DNA of 64,000 nucleotides from positions 248,001-312,000 of the forward strand of contig NZ_LYRP01000012.1 in the NCBI RefSeq assembly GCF_001655675.1, given 5' to 3'. The notes beneath the pieces are model-generated. The model did not search any database and was not told where the DNA came from. It saw only the letters and a list, made by a program, of their open reading frames with translations. The DNA comes from Mangrovibacter phragmitis. Lineage in GTDB: Bacteria; Pseudomonadota; Gammaproteobacteria; Enterobacterales; Enterobacteriaceae. Positions 50,566 through 61,304 of the stretch are shown one piece after another; position 1 is the first letter of the stretch, and every line of letters starts with the position of its first letter. Made by a program: the position numbers and the translations under genes.

Positions 50566-51888
50566 ATGCAGGCTTATTTCGACCAACTTGAACGAGTACG
50601 TTACGAAGGCCCTAAAACCACTAATCCTCTGGCTTTTCGCCACTATAACCCTGATGAGCTTGTATTAGGTAAGCGCATGGAAGACCACTTGCGTTTTGCT
50701 GCCTGCTACTGGCACACCTTCTGCTGGAATGGTGCAGATATGTTCGGTGTGGGGGCGTTTGACCGCCCATGGCAGCATCCCGGCGATGCACTGGCTGTGG
50801 CGCGCCAGAAAGCCGATGTCGCCTTCGAGTTTTTCCAAAAACTGGGTGTGCCTTACTACTGCTTCCATGATGTGGATGTGGTGTCGGAAGGTGATTCGCT
50901 CAAGACTTACCAGAGCAATTTCCAGCAAATGGTTGACGTGCTGGCGGAAAAACAGCAACAGAGCGGTGTGAAACTGCTGTGGGGCACTGCCAACTGCTTT
51001 ACCAACCCGCGTTATGGTGCCGGTGCTGCCACCAACCCGGACCCGGAAGTCTTCGCCTGGGCAGCCACACAGGTTGTTAATGCCATGAACGCCACACACA
51101 AACTGGGCGGCGAAAACTATGTGTTGTGGGGCGGGCGTGAAGGCTACGAAACCCTGCTCAACACAGACTTACGCCAGGAGCGTGAACAAATTGGCCGTTT
51201 CATGCAACTGGTGGTGGAACATAAACATAAAATTGGTTTCCAGGGCACGTTGCTGATTGAACCTAAACCACAGGAACCCACCAAACACCAGTACGATTAC
51301 GACGTGGCGACGGTATATGGCTTCCTCAAACAGTTTGGTCTGGAAAAAGAGATCAAAGTTAACATTGAAGCGAACCACGCCACACTGGCAGGCCACAGTT
51401 TCCACCATGAAATCGCGTCTGCCATTGCACTGGGTATTTTTGGCTCGGTGGATGCTAACCGTGGCGACGCGCAACTGGGCTGGGATACCGATCAGTTCCC
51501 GAACAGCGTGGAAGAGAATGCGCTGGTGATGTATGAAATTATCAAAGCGGGTGGCTTTACCACCGGTGGGCTGAACTTTGATGCCAAGGTACGCCGCCAG
51601 AGTACCGATAAATATGATTTGTTCTATGGACATATCGGCGCAATGGATACCATGGCGCTGGCGCTGAAAGTAGCGGCACGCATGGTTGAAGATGGTGAGC
51701 TGGATAAACGAGTTGCGAAACGTTATGCAGGCTGGAACAGTGAATTTGGCCAGCAAGTGCTGAAAGGCCAGCTCAGCCTGGAGCAAATTGCACAATATGC
51801 AGCACAGCATAACCTGGCACCACAACACCAGAGCGGCCACCAGGAACTGCTGGAAAACCTGGTGAATACCTGGTTGTTTGACCGTTAA
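50566..51888 (+). CDS. xylA: D-xylose isomerase
   Basis: 440 residues from the ATG at 50566, same as E. coli; GGAG lies upstream. It converts D-xylose to D-xylulose with two divalent metals. Catalytic His is in [10 protein letters not shown] (near 101), and metal ligands are in [13 protein letters not shown] and in the Asp-rich [17 protein letters not shown] segment. First gene of xylAB. Confidence 0.98.
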   Translation: MQAYFDQLERVRYEGPKTTNPLAFRHYNPDELVLGKRMEDHLRFAACYWHTFCWNGADMFGVGAFDRPWQHPGDALAVARQKADVAFEFFQKLGVPYYCFHDVDVVSEGDSLKTYQSNFQQMVDVLAEKQQQSGVKLLWGTANCFTNPRYGAGAATNPDPEVFAWAATQVVNAMNATHKLGGENYVLWGGREGYETLLNTDLRQEREQIGRFMQLVVEHKHKIGFQGTLLIEPKPQEPTKHQYDYDVATVYGFLKQFGLEKEIKVNIEANHATLAGHSFHHEIASAIALGIFGSVDANRGDAQLGWDTDQFPNSVEENALVMYEIIKAGGFTTGGLNFDAKVRRQSTDKYDLFYGHIGAMDTMALALKVAARMVEDGELDKRVAKRYAGWNSEFGQQVLKGQLSLEQIAQYAAQHNLAPQHQSGHQELLENLVNTWLFDR

Positions 51889-52021
51889 GGGCCAGGGTGG
51901 CCAGAAAGCGCCCCGATAAAATCAGGCAGGAGGATACGCGGTTTATGTGCTGGCGTATCCTCTGTGCTATCTGCCTGGCGGGGATATGCACGTTGTTTAT
52001 TGCCGGGAGGGTGTGGCGGAA

Positions 52022-53476
52022 ATGTATATTGGTATTGATTTAGGTACATCCGGCGTTAAAGCCATTTTATTAAGTGAAGAAGGGACGCTGTTAGCAACCC
52101 AAACCGAGTCGCTGACAGTGTCGCGGCCACACCCGTTGTGGTCGGAACAGGATCCTCTGCAATGGTGGGCGGCAACCGACCGGGCGATGAAGATGCTGGC
52201 CAGGCAGCACGCTTTGCAGGGTGTAAAAGCAATCGGCCTGACAGGGCAAATGCACGGTGCAACCCTGCTGGATAACCAGCAAAACATTCTGCGCCCGGCA
52301 ATTTTGTGGAACGATGGGCGCTGTGCCGCAGAGTGCGCGCAACTGGAGCAGGCGGTACCAGCTTCCCGCAAAATTACCGGCAACCTGATGATGCCGGGGT
52401 TTACTGCACCCAAGCTGTTGTGGGTGAAAAACCATGAACCAGAAATTTTTCGTCAGATAGACAAGGTACTGTTGCCCAAAGACTATTTACGCCTGTGTAT
52501 GACAGGTGATTATGCCAGCGATATGTCTGACGCAGCAGGGACCATGTGGCTGGATGTCGCACGGCGTGACTGGAGTGATGAACTGCTGGCAGCCTGTGGC
52601 CTGACGCGCGATAACATGCCCGCATTGTATGAAGGCAATGAGATTACCGGGCAACTCCATGCCGGGCTGGCTGATGCCTGGCAAATGCCGGTAGTCCCCG
52701 TTATTGCGGGTGGTGGTGACAATGCCGCAGGGGCTGTCGGTGTCGGTATGGTGGATGCCGGGCAGGCGATGCTGTCATTAGGCACGTCGGGGGTTTACTT
52801 TGCTGTCAGTGAAGGTTTCCTGAGTAAACCAGAAAGCGCAGTGCACAGCTTTTGCCATGCCTTGCCGGAACGCTGGCACTTAATGTCAGTTATGCTGAGT
52901 GCTGCTTCCTGCCTTGACTGGGCGGCAAAACTAACCGGGCAGCCTTCAGTACCTGCTTTACTGGCTGCGGCAGAACAGGCCGATGATACGGCCGGCGCGC
53001 TGTGGTTTTTACCTTACCTTTCCGGCGAACGTACTCCACATAATAATCCTGCTGCCAAAGGTGTCTTTTTTGGCCTGACGCACCAGCATGGCCCGGAGGA
53101 ACTGGCGCGGGCAGTGCTGGAAGGTGTGGGATATGCCCTGGCTGATGGTATGGATGTGGTGCACAGTTGTGGGCTGAGCCCGGAAAGCATCACCCTGATT
53201 GGCGGTGGTGCGCGCAGTCCTTACTGGCGGCAGATGCTGGCAGATATCAGTGGTCAGGTGCTGGATTACCGCACCGGGGGTGATGTTGGCCCGGCTTTGG
53301 GTGCAGCAAGGCTGGCACAGGTGGCGTTAAACCCGCATGTGCCGTTATCCGCATTATTGCCGCAGTTACCCCTGGAGCAGCGCCACCACCCGGATGTAAC
53401 GCGTAACCGGCAGTATGCAGCACGCAGAGAAACTTTCCGCCAGATTTACCGGCAACTTGCACCACTGATGGTGTGA
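52022..53476 (+). CDS. xylB: Xylulokinase
   Basis: 484 residues from the ATG at 52022, as in E. coli. FGGY kinase that makes xylulose 5-phosphate. The motif GIDLGTSGVKAIL at the N-terminus, GQMHGATLLD, and the ATP-site LIGGGARSPYWRQ are present. A longer frame upstream is unlikely. The 133 bp gap after xylA has no clear terminator, so they are probably co-transcribed. Confidence 0.97.
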   Translation: MYIGIDLGTSGVKAILLSEEGTLLATQTESLTVSRPHPLWSEQDPLQWWAATDRAMKMLARQHALQGVKAIGLTGQMHGATLLDNQQNILRPAILWNDGRCAAECAQLEQAVPASRKITGNLMMPGFTAPKLLWVKNHEPEIFRQIDKVLLPKDYLRLCMTGDYASDMSDAAGTMWLDVARRDWSDELLAACGLTRDNMPALYEGNEITGQLHAGLADAWQMPVVPVIAGGGDNAAGAVGVGMVDAGQAMLSLGTSGVYFAVSEGFLSKPESAVHSFCHALPERWHLMSVMLSAASCLDWAAKLTGQPSVPALLAAAEQADDTAGALWFLPYLSGERTPHNNPAAKGVFFGLTHQHGPEELARAVLEGVGYALADGMDVVHSCGLSPESITLIGGGARSPYWRQMLADISGQVLDYRTGGDVGPALGAARLAQVALNPHVPLSALLPQLPLEQRHHPDVTRNRQYAARRETFRQIYRQLAPLMV

Positions 53477-53500
53477 CTATGTCAGACTTCTGAGCATAAC

Positions 53501-53541
53501 CGGCGGTGCCGGGCGAATTCAGCCCTGTGCCGCCGTTTTTT
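53501..53541 (+). terminator. Terminator of xylAB
   Basis: CGGCGG (53501-53506) and CCGCCG (53530-53535) arms with inner pairing, then six T. Confidence 0.85.
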
Positions 53542-53665
53542 CATGCGGGTTTCGCTGTTGTATCCGCCTTGTCCGCCCGTATCCCTGTTCTGTCCGTTTT
53601 TGGTATTCGCCAGGCCATTTTTTCTTGCCAGAATGGCTTCAGGTTTCCACATGAGGCGAATCACC

Positions 53666-54217
53666 ATGGCACGTAGCGCATTACTGAATATCGATACCCA
53701 ATGTTCCTTTTTCCAGCGTGATTTCTGGGAAGACAGTAATTTTGCTGATTTTTCCCGGAACATGAATACCCTGATTTCGGGTTGCTCCGAGCGCCAGATC
53801 CCGGTGGTGGATATTTTCCATGTCGATGAAAGCGGGCCGTTCTCAATTGCGTCCGGTTTTGTCACACCGATGCCGTTTTTAACCCATAAACCCACCACAA
53901 CTTTTCATAAACATGTGCATAATGCTTTTACTGATACCGGGCTGGATAACTGGCTGCGTCGCCAGAATATCGACCATGTGATTATCTGCGGCATGCGTAC
54001 CGAACAGTGCTGTGAAACTACGGCCCGGGTAGCATCCGACCTTGGCTATCAAGTGACCTTTGTCAGTGAAGCTACGCTGACATTTGCTATGACCTGGCAA
54101 GGGGTTACGCTGGACAGCGATGCGTTACACCACCGTACGGAGACGGTGTTAACCGGGCGTTTTGCCACAATAAGCACAGTTGCAGAGTGTCTCGCGGGTT
54201 TAACTATGCAGGAGTAA
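53666..54217 (+). CDS. Isochorismatase-like cysteine hydrolase
   Basis: 183 residues from the ATG at 53666, with GAGGCG upstream. The isochorismatase-fold triad is suggested by Asp in LLNIDTQCSF, Lys in THKPTTTFHKH and the nucleophile Cys in MRTEQCCETTARVASDLGY. Family members cleave nicotinamide, N-carbamoyl or related amide bonds; the substrate here is unknown. Its stop overlaps the start of the next gene (TAATG), so the two are coupled. E. coli has yiaAB in this position instead. Confidence 0.85.
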   Translation: MARSALLNIDTQCSFFQRDFWEDSNFADFSRNMNTLISGCSERQIPVVDIFHVDESGPFSIASGFVTPMPFLTHKPTTTFHKHVHNAFTDTGLDNWLRRQNIDHVIICGMRTEQCCETTARVASDLGYQVTFVSEATLTFAMTWQGVTLDSDALHHRTETVLTGRFATISTVAECLAGLTMQE

Positions 54218-55176
54218 TGACAATGGCGGTGGATGTCTGGTTTGTGGTGCTGCCCGGGGTACTGGCGTTAGATTTAACTGGCCCGGCGGAAACCTTTGGG
54301 CTGGCAGGGGATGCGTTTCGTCTGCACTATATTGGGCCGCAACCGGAAGTGGTCAGTTCTATAGGGTTGACACTGGGTGGTATCGCGCCATTGCCAGATG
54401 CCCTGCCGCCTGGCAGCCTGCTGGTTATTCCCGGCGTGACGGACTCCTCACAGCATTTCGCCACCCCGGAGGCAGAGCAGGTCCGGCGCTGGCTGACTCG
54501 CCTGCAACCCGCCATTCATCACCAGCAACTGGCGCTGTTATGTATTTGTTCCGGGGCATTAATGGCCGCCAGGGCCGGGTTATTACACCAGCGCCAGTGC
54601 ACCACTCATCATGACGTGATAGCGCGCCTGAAACAGGCGGCACCGGACGCACAGGTGAAAACCAACCGGATTTTTGTTGCAGACCGGGGTATCTGGACCA
54701 GTGCCGGCATTACTTCGGGTATTGATGTCAGCCTGCATTTAATCAGCCACCTGTGCGGCCCACATCAGGCGCTGGAAGTTGCCCGTGAAATGGTGGTGTG
54801 GTTCCGGCGCGCCGGAGATGACCCGCAACTCTCGCCCTGGCTGCGTTACCGCAACCACCTTCACCCGGCATTGCACCAGGCTCAGGATTTGTTGTCTTCT
54901 GCGCCACAACAGCCGTGGTCGGTTCCTGCCCTTGCGCAACAGGTTCATGTCAGCGCTCGCCATCTGGCTCGCCTGTTTCAACTGCATCTTGGCGTAACGG
55001 TACGGGATTATATTGAACAGTTGCGCCTGGCGCTGGCAGAACAATACCTGCGCCAGGGGTTGCATGGTGAGCAGGTGGCGCTCAAAGCGGGTTTTTCATC
55101 CCGCCGCCAGTGGCAGCGGGCATTACTTCGTGTACCGGCTAACTCACCCATCGTTTACGATCCACCCACTGGGTAA
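54217..55176 (+). CDS. GlxA-type transcriptional regulator (DJ-1 domain plus AraC HTH)
   Basis: 319 residues from the ATG at 54217; an ATG at 54223 is an alternative. Residues 1-185 form a DJ-1/PfpI-like domain with the elbow Cys in LCICSGALMAARAG; the C-terminal third has an AraC helix-turn-helix (VSARHLARLFQLHLGVTVRDY). Its second helix-turn-helix ends unusually (GFSSRRQWQRALLRVPANSP), and the last 38 nt overlap the convergent wecH. It likely controls the upstream hydrolase gene; target and ligand are unknown. Confidence 0.82.
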   Translation: MTMAVDVWFVVLPGVLALDLTGPAETFGLAGDAFRLHYIGPQPEVVSSIGLTLGGIAPLPDALPPGSLLVIPGVTDSSQHFATPEAEQVRRWLTRLQPAIHHQQLALLCICSGALMAARAGLLHQRQCTTHHDVIARLKQAAPDAQVKTNRIFVADRGIWTSAGITSGIDVSLHLISHLCGPHQALEVAREMVVWFRRAGDDPQLSPWLRYRNHLHPALHQAQDLLSSAPQQPWSVPALAQQVHVSARHLARLFQLHLGVTVRDYIEQLRLALAEQYLRQGLHGEQVALKAGFSSRRQWQRALLRVPANSPIVYDPPTG

Positions 55177-56134
55177 CTGTTGCCAGAGCCAGGCTGCCGG
55201 CAAGTGTCGCGCTGAATATCCACAACATGTCCAGCAGTGGATAGCGGGTAATTTCGATACCCCGGGTGCGCAGAAAATGGATGAAAAAGGCGTGGAAACC
55301 ATAAATGCCCAGTGAATAGCGTGCAATGGTGGCAAGGCCGGGTACCGGACCACTGCCCAGCGTATTTTTTACCAGGATAAACAGGCTGATTGCGGCGAGC
55401 AGCACCAGCGGGCTGGCATAACGATACCAGGTGTCCGCGAAATTGCCATGGGTATGTAAGGCATGTTGCGTCCCTTTAATAATCCCCACCACACAGGCGA
55501 TAAAACCTGCCAGTGCCAGCAAAGTAACCCAGCCCCGTTCAGTTTGTAGCTGCCCCAGTGAATAACCCAGCACACCGTACAAAATGTAGTAGAACACATC
55601 GCCCTGAATATAGAGGTCGACAGGCAACAGGCGGGTATGCCAGCCATAAACGGACAGCATATTGGGGTTGGCAATGACACCTAACACAGCAATCAGCAGA
55701 AGCAGAGCCGGCGCACTGATTTGCCGGGCGTTGATTAATGGTGACAGCAGGTAGAGAACGAACAGCGCGTAGAAAAACCACAGATGATAAAACACGGGTT
55801 TTTGCAGAATATGCAGCCATGCCTGCCAGGCGTTAATACGTGTGAGTGTGCTCATGTAAAGCAGCGCAATGGCACTGTAAAACACCAGACACAAGAATAA
55901 ACGAACGATATGCCGGGGCTGGGCGCTTCGTTCACCAAAGAACAGGTAACCTGAAATCATGAAGAATAGCGGCACACAGACCCTTGATGCAGAGTTCAGG
56001 ACATTGGCAACATCCCAGGTCATCAGGCTGACTTTATCGACATTGGTGAGATACCAGGTTGTGGTGTGAATAACGATAACCATCAGGCAGGCAATACCGC
56101 GCAAGTTGTCAATCCAGGCGACTTTTTGGTTCAT
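55139..56134 (-). CDS. wecH: O-acetyltransferase WecH
   Basis: 331 residues from the ATG at 56134, same length as E. coli WecH (YiaH). Acyltransferase-3 family, about ten membrane segments, with active-site His in WIDNLRGIACLMVIVIHTTT. In E. coli it O-acetylates enterobacterial common antigen. Its 3' end overlaps the convergent GlxA-type gene by 38 nt. Confidence 0.93.
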   Translation of the reverse strand: MNQKVAWIDNLRGIACLMVIVIHTTTWYLTNVDKVSLMTWDVANVLNSASRVCVPLFFMISGYLFFGERSAQPRHIVRLFLCLVFYSAIALLYMSTLTRINAWQAWLHILQKPVFYHLWFFYALFVLYLLSPLINARQISAPALLLLIAVLGVIANPNMLSVYGWHTRLLPVDLYIQGDVFYYILYGVLGYSLGQLQTERGWVTLLALAGFIACVVGIIKGTQHALHTHGNFADTWYRYASPLVLLAAISLFILVKNTLGSGPVPGLATIARYSLGIYGFHAFFIHFLRTRGIEITRYPLLDMLWIFSATLAGSLALATVTQWVDRKRWVS

Positions 56135-56397
56135 CCGGTCCTCAGTTTCTGTGAATGTACAGCCAGTGTGTTGGTTGAAGCCAGTTTTGCCTCCAGGAAA
56201 AAACTGAGTTTCCTGTGGGTGGCTTGCATCAGTCAACCTCGCCCTGCACACTGGTGAACTATTACTGACATAGTGATGCGACTGGGCAGAAAACCCGGCC
56301 TGTGGTTACCTGCGCTCCATACCCTTTCGCGGCTGGCCGTGTGTAGTTTGTTGGCACGAGGCGCGTCGCATGAACCAACCGTTTTGATAAAGAATTT

Positions 56398-56715
56398 ATG
56401 ATGACTGCGCTTTTTAGACGGCCCGTGGCCGGGTTGCTATTGCCCGTTTGCCTGCTTCTGGCAGGATGCCAGAGTGCTTCCCGGCCTGACCACACATCGT
56501 CTCGCCACTTTACGCCAGTTCCGGTTGAAATGATGGCGGCACAATGCCTGGGTCAGGTCACCAGGCGTTACAACACACGGCCCGACACTGTTATATTCGA
56601 TGCTCCGGAAGCTTTCCAGCGTAGTTATGAGATTCGTGGCGCTACTCAACGCCATGAGCGTTTTACCTGCACTTTTGACGATACCGGGAAGTTTGTGTCG
56701 TTATCTATGCGTTGA
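56398..56715 (+). CDS. ysaB: YsaB-like lipoprotein
   Basis: 105 residues. A lipoprotein signal with lipobox LLAGC at about residues 20-24. The C-terminal half (CLGQVTRRYNTRP, then GSYEIRG-like RSYEIRGATQRHERFTCTFD and SLSMR) follows E. coli YsaB. Function unknown. It is upstream of glyQ, as in E. coli. No strong ribosome binding site is seen; the next ATG at 56401 is equally possible. Confidence 0.88.
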   Translation: MMTALFRRPVAGLLLPVCLLLAGCQSASRPDHTSSRHFTPVPVEMMAAQCLGQVTRRYNTRPDTVIFDAPEAFQRSYEIRGATQRHERFTCTFDDTGKFVSLSMR

Positions 56716-56875
56716 TCGCCCGGTTAAGCAGGAAAAGTGCGCATAACGCGTTGTTCTTTGTACGGTACAGATGATGTGTAAGGTTTTGTCGGAGGATTTG
56801 GGCTGTATATCTTGCGCCCAACGGGTATACTGACCGCTTCTTTATAAACCCACTCGTATCGCGTGCGAAATCAAC

Positions 56876-57787
56876 ATGCAAAAGTTTGATACCAGGACCT
56901 TTCAGGGCCTTATCCTTACATTACAGGATTACTGGGCTCGCCAGGGCTGTACCATTGTTCAACCGTTGGACATGGAAGTTGGTGCAGGCACTTCTCACCC
57001 AATGACTTGCCTGCGGGCACTGGGGCCAGAGCCCATTGCCGCCGCTTACGTACAGCCTTCTCGTCGTCCTACTGATGGGCGTTATGGCGAAAACCCGAAC
57101 CGCTTACAGCACTATTATCAGTTCCAGGTGATAATCAAACCGTCACCGGACAACATTCAGGAACTCTACCTTGGCTCGCTGAAAGAGCTGGGCATGGATC
57201 CCACTATTCACGATATCCGCTTTGTTGAAGATAACTGGGAAAACCCGACACTGGGTGCCTGGGGGCTGGGCTGGGAAGTTTGGCTCAATGGGATGGAAGT
57301 GACTCAGTTCACTTACTTCCAGCAAGTGGGTGGCCTTGAGTGTAAACCGGTTACCGGGGAAATTACTTACGGCCTGGAACGCCTGGCGATGTATATCCAG
57401 GGCGTTGACAGCGTATATGACCTGGTGTGGAGCGATGGCCCGCTGGGGAAAACCACTTACGGCGATGTATTCCATCAGAACGAAGTAGAACAATCTACCT
57501 ACAACTTTGAATACGCCGATGTGGATTTCCTGTTTACCTGCTTCGAGCAGTATGAAAAAGAAGCGCAGCAACTGCTGGCACTGGAAAAACCGCTGCCATT
57601 ACCTGCCTATGAACGTATTCTCAAAGCGGCTCACAGTTTTAACCTGCTGGATGCCCGTAAGGCCATCTCGGTGACGGAGCGCCAGCGCTATATTCTGCGT
57701 ATCCGTACTCTGACTAAAGCTGTGGCTGAAGCCTACTACGCTTCTCGTGAAGCGCTGGGTTTCCCTATGTGTAACAAGGACAAGTAA
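56876..57787 (+). CDS. glyQ: Glycine-tRNA ligase alpha subunit
   Basis: 303 residues, as in E. coli. The alpha subunit holds the class II active site; motifs include [18 protein letters not shown] and the [19 protein letters not shown] segment. The alpha2-beta2 enzyme charges tRNA-Gly. Co-transcribed with glyS, 9 nt apart. Confidence 0.98.
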   Translation: MQKFDTRTFQGLILTLQDYWARQGCTIVQPLDMEVGAGTSHPMTCLRALGPEPIAAAYVQPSRRPTDGRYGENPNRLQHYYQFQVIIKPSPDNIQELYLGSLKELGMDPTIHDIRFVEDNWENPTLGAWGLGWEVWLNGMEVTQFTYFQQVGGLECKPVTGEITYGLERLAMYIQGVDSVYDLVWSDGPLGKTTYGDVFHQNEVEQSTYNFEYADVDFLFTCFEQYEKEAQQLLALEKPLPLPAYERILKAAHSFNLLDARKAISVTERQRYILRIRTLTKAVAEAYYASREALGFPMCNKDK

Positions 57788-57796
57788 GAGGCTGCC

Positions 57797-59866
57797 ATGT
57801 CTGAAAAAACCTTTCTGGTGGAACTTGGCACTGAAGAGTTGCCACCAAAAGCCCTGCGCAGCCTGGCCGAGTCTTTTGCTGCGAATTTTACCGCTGAACT
57901 GGATGCGGCTAATTTAGCCCATGGTGAAGTTCAGTGGTTTGCTGCACCGCGCCGCCTGGCGCTAAAAGTTGTGGCCCTTGCGGCGACACAACCCGATCGC
58001 GAGCTGGAAAAACGCGGCCCGGCAATTGCTCAGGCCTTTGATGCCGAAGGTAAGCCGAGTAAAGCGGCTGAAGGCTGGGCCCGGGGTTGTGGTATTACGG
58101 TTGATCAGGCTGAACGCCTGGTGACTGATAAAGGCGAGTGGTTGTTATACCGTGCTCATGTGAAAGGCGAAACCGCAGAGAAATTATTGCCTGCGATGGT
58201 CAGCAATGCGCTGTCTAAGCTGCCTATCCCTAAACTGATGCGTTGGGGTGCTTCTGACGTGCAGTTTGTGCGCCCGGTGCATACGCTTACGCTGCTGTTG
58301 GGCGATACCGTGGTGCCTGCCACCATTTTGGGTATCGACTCTGGCCGAGTGATTCGTGGTCACCGCTTTATGGGCGAGCCAGAATTCACTATTGATAATG
58401 CCGACCAGTATCCGCAAATTCTGTTGGAGCGCGGCAAAGTCATGGCGGATTACGCAATGCGTAAGGCCAAAATTAAGCAAGATGCCCAGGCTGCAGCCAG
58501 CCAGATTGGCGGTAACGCCGACCTGAGCGAAAGCCTGTTGGAAGAAGTGGCTTCTCTGGTGGAATGGCCGGTTGTGCTGACCGCGAAATTTGAAGAAAAA
58601 TTCCTCGCGGTGCCTGCCGAAGCGCTGGTTTACACCATGAAAGGCGACCAGAAGTATTTCCCGGTGTATGACAACGACGGGAAACTGTTGCCCAATTTCA
58701 TTTTCGTGGCAAACATTGAATCCAAAGACCCGCAGCAAATTATCGCCGGTAACGAGAAGGTAGTTCGTCCTCGCCTGGCGGATGCGGAGTTCTTCTTCAA
58801 TACTGACCGCAAAAAACGCCTTGAAGATAACCTGCCACGCCTTGAAACCGTGCTGTTCCAGAAACAATTGGGTACGCTGCGTGACAAAACTGACCGTATT
58901 GAAGCGTTATCTGGCTGGATTGCTCGCCAGATTGGCGCGGATGTCACCCATGCTACGCGTGCGGGTTTGCTGTCCAAGTGTGACCTGATGACCAACATGG
59001 TGTTCGAATTCACCGATACGCAGGGCGTAATGGGGATGCACTATGCGCGTCATGACGGTGAAGCGGAAGATGTGGCTGTTGCCCTGAACGAACAGTATAT
59101 GCCGCGGTTTGCCGGTGATGACCTGCCGTCAAGCCTGGTTGCCTGTGCTGTGGCTATCGCCGACAAAATGGACACACTGGCTGGTATTTTCGGTATTGGT
59201 CAGCACCCGAAAGGTGATAAAGACCCGTTTGCTCTGCGCCGTGCTGCACTGGGCGTACTGCGCATTATCGTTGAGAAAAACCTGCCTCTTGATCTGCAAA
59301 CACTGGCTGAAGAAGCGGTACGTTTGTATGGCGATAAACTCACCAACGCGCAAGTGGTGGATGATGTTATCGACTTTATGCTGGGCCGTTTCCGCGCCTG
59401 GTATCAGGAAGAAGGCCATGCGGTTGATACCATTCAGGCTGTTCTGGCGCGCCGCCCGACACGCCCTGCTGATTTCGATGCCCGCATGAAAGCTGTTTCT
59501 CACTTCCGAACGCTGGATGCGGCACAAAGCCTGGCTGCGGCCAACAAGCGTGTGTCCAATATTCTGGCAAAAACCGATGAGCCGCTGAATGAGCGGGTGA
59601 ATGCATCGGTGCTGAAAGAAGATGAAGAAATTCGTCTGGCTATGCAGGTAACTGTATTGCGTGACAAGCTGGAACCCTATTTCGCAGAAGGCCGTTACCA
59701 GGAAGCGCTGGTGGAGCTGGCTGAACTGCGTGACACCGTGGATGCTTTCTTTGACAAAGTCATGGTCATGGATGAAGACCCGGCGCTACGCGTTAACCGT
59801 TTGACACTGTTAGAGAAATTGCGTGAGCTTTTCCTTCAGGTTGCGGATATTTCCTTACTGCAGTAA
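57797..59866 (+). CDS. glyS: Glycine-tRNA ligase beta subunit
   Basis: 689 residues, the same as E. coli. It carries the tRNA-binding and HD-like domains that support GlyQ. Segments [14 protein letters not shown] at the N-terminus and [23 protein letters not shown]-type C-terminal helix are intact. Confidence 0.98.
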   Translation: MSEKTFLVELGTEELPPKALRSLAESFAANFTAELDAANLAHGEVQWFAAPRRLALKVVALAATQPDRELEKRGPAIAQAFDAEGKPSKAAEGWARGCGITVDQAERLVTDKGEWLLYRAHVKGETAEKLLPAMVSNALSKLPIPKLMRWGASDVQFVRPVHTLTLLLGDTVVPATILGIDSGRVIRGHRFMGEPEFTIDNADQYPQILLERGKVMADYAMRKAKIKQDAQAAASQIGGNADLSESLLEEVASLVEWPVVLTAKFEEKFLAVPAEALVYTMKGDQKYFPVYDNDGKLLPNFIFVANIESKDPQQIIAGNEKVVRPRLADAEFFFNTDRKKRLEDNLPRLETVLFQKQLGTLRDKTDRIEALSGWIARQIGADVTHATRAGLLSKCDLMTNMVFEFTDTQGVMGMHYARHDGEAEDVAVALNEQYMPRFAGDDLPSSLVACAVAIADKMDTLAGIFGIGQHPKGDKDPFALRRAALGVLRIIVEKNLPLDLQTLAEEAVRLYGDKLTNAQVVDDVIDFMLGRFRAWYQEEGHAVDTIQAVLARRPTRPADFDARMKAVSHFRTLDAAQSLAAANKRVSNILAKTDEPLNERVNASVLKEDEEIRLAMQVTVLRDKLEPYFAEGRYQEALVELAELRDTVDAFFDKVMVMDEDPALRVNRLTLLEKLRELFLQVADISLLQ

Positions 59867-59883
59867 GGTTCTGGTCTGTTAAA

Positions 59884-59918
59884 AAACAAAAACCCGCCTC
59901 AAATATGGCGGGTTTTTT
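59884..59918 (+). terminator. Terminator of glyQS
   Basis: AACCCGCC (59891-59898) and GGCGGGTT (59907-59914) followed by TTTT; A-rich on the left, so probably bidirectional and shared with yiaG. Confidence 0.9.
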
Positions 59919-59965
59919 GTCACAGTTCAGGGTTTACAGGGAAAGGTAAAACAACACGTAATGTT

Positions 59966-60241
59966 TTATTGCAGTAGCGTTTTTTTTGCCTGAATCAGGC
60001 GCATTAATTTTAACTCGGTTGCGGTAGGTTGTGTACGCCGCTCTTCCCACTCCAGCACATGGGCAAGGGTAACTCCCATTGCACTGGCAAAATCATCAAG
60101 TTGCAGACCTGTGCCCTGACGTAATTGTTCGTATTCAGAAAAAATGCTGTTCCGGGTTGTCAGGCTGGCCTGAGGCATATCTTTAAAAATCATTTGCTCA
60201 AGGCTTGTTAGCAGTTCAGCTCCAGGGTCTTTTAATTCCAT
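59966..60241 (-). CDS. yiaG: HTH-type regulator YiaG
   Basis: 91 residues from the ATG at 60241, with GAGGAG upstream (E. coli YiaG 96). A Xre-like HTH domain (LRQGTGLQLDDFASAMGVTLAHVLEWEERR) resembles HigA-type antitoxins, but no toxin gene is next to it. Function unknown. cspA, which lies between yiaG and glyS in E. coli, is not here. Confidence 0.9.
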   Translation of the reverse strand: MELKDPGAELLTSLEQMIFKDMPQASLTTRNSIFSEYEQLRQGTGLQLDDFASAMGVTLAHVLEWEERRTQPTATELKLMRLIQAKKTLLQ

Positions 60242-60537
60242 TGAGAACTCCTCAAATCTCATAGCGGAAATGGCATGCCTGTGGCACAGGGAATGAGCAA
60301 AAACAACGTGCATTTTCCGGGGCCGCATTTTTAATAATAGACGGAAAATTGCGTTCAACAGCACAATTCATGAACGAAAAATGCGTATCGGTTTTGTGGC
60401 TCTCAATGCGTCTGTCTGGCGAAGAAATTCGTCTGATTCATAAGGAAAGGCTATTCAGTGCGCGCTGTCTGGACTATCCTTGTGAACGTTGAATTTACGG
60501 TCGCGCTTGCGCGTTTTTAGGGTGTAAGGAGTAGAAA
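60242..60537. other. Divergent promoter region yiaG-yiaF
   Basis: 296 bp. I see a TAAGGAG-type ribosome binding site for yiaF and no other recognisable site or RNA. Confidence 0.5.
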
Positions 60538-61248
60538 ATGGCGACAGGAAAGTCCTGCTCTCGCTGGTTTGCGCCGTTTCTGGCGTTATTGATGGTGGTC
60601 AGTTTGAGTGGGTGTTTTGATAAAGAAGCTGATCAGCGTAAGGCATTCATTGATTTTCTGCAGAATACAGTGATGCGTAGTGGTGAGCACTTACCTACAT
60701 TAACCACTGATCAGAAAAAACAGTTTGGTAACTTTGTTTCTGACTACGCCATTCTGTATGGCTTTTCCCAGCAGATGAACCAGGCGATGGATTCCGGTAT
60801 TAAACCGCTGGTGGACAGCATCAATGGAATTCGTGCGCCGCAGGATTACATGACGAATCGCGATACGTTGCGCCAGATTAACGGTTCTCTTGGTGTATTA
60901 AGCCAGCAAATTCAGAATGCAAAAATGCAGGCTGACTCAGCACGTTCCGGATTGCAATTGGCTGATGACCTGAGACCGGTGTTTGACCAGGCGTACCAGA
61001 AAGTGGTTACGGCACCATCCAGTGCGGTCGCGGCACTCATTCCGGCGGCACAGGTCTTGTCTCAGCAACTGGTTCAGGTGGGGGATTTTGTGCAGCAGCA
61101 GGGCGAAAAAGTGAGCTTTGTGGCGAACGGTATTCAGTTCCCAACCACAGAGCAGGCCAACCAGTATAATTCATTGATTGGGCCGCTTACCGCACAACAC
61201 CAGGCATTCAGCCAGGCATATTCCAGCGCGATGAGCGCAATGCAGTAA
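60538..61248 (+). CDS. yiaF: DUF3053 lipoprotein YiaF
   Basis: 236 residues, as in E. coli YiaF. Signal with lipobox SLSGC near residue 26; the rest is largely helical and close to the E. coli protein (GSLGVL, QQLVQVGDFVQQQG, VSFVANGIQFPT). Probably an inner-membrane or periplasm-facing lipoprotein of unknown role. Confidence 0.93.
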   Translation: MATGKSCSRWFAPFLALLMVVSLSGCFDKEADQRKAFIDFLQNTVMRSGEHLPTLTTDQKKQFGNFVSDYAILYGFSQQMNQAMDSGIKPLVDSINGIRAPQDYMTNRDTLRQINGSLGVLSQQIQNAKMQADSARSGLQLADDLRPVFDQAYQKVVTAPSSAVAALIPAAQVLSQQLVQVGDFVQQQGEKVSFVANGIQFPTTEQANQYNSLIGPLTAQHQAFSQAYSSAMSAMQ

Positions 61249-61257
61249 ATTGCTTTT

Positions 61258-61290
61258 CCGCTCTGTGCCATAAACACAGAGCGGTTATTC
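61258..61290. terminator. Terminator between yiaF and ghrB
   Basis: Perfect arms CCGCTCTGTG and CACAGAGCGG, loop of seven, with TTATT and (other strand) AAAAGC flanks; serves the converging genes. Confidence 0.8.
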
Positions 61291-61304
61291 CTGCCTTGTT
61301 TTCC

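Noticed and set aside
51947-52021. Longer xylB with start at 51947
   Set aside because: The added residues are unlike any sugar kinase and the ATG at 52022 gives the family length of 484.
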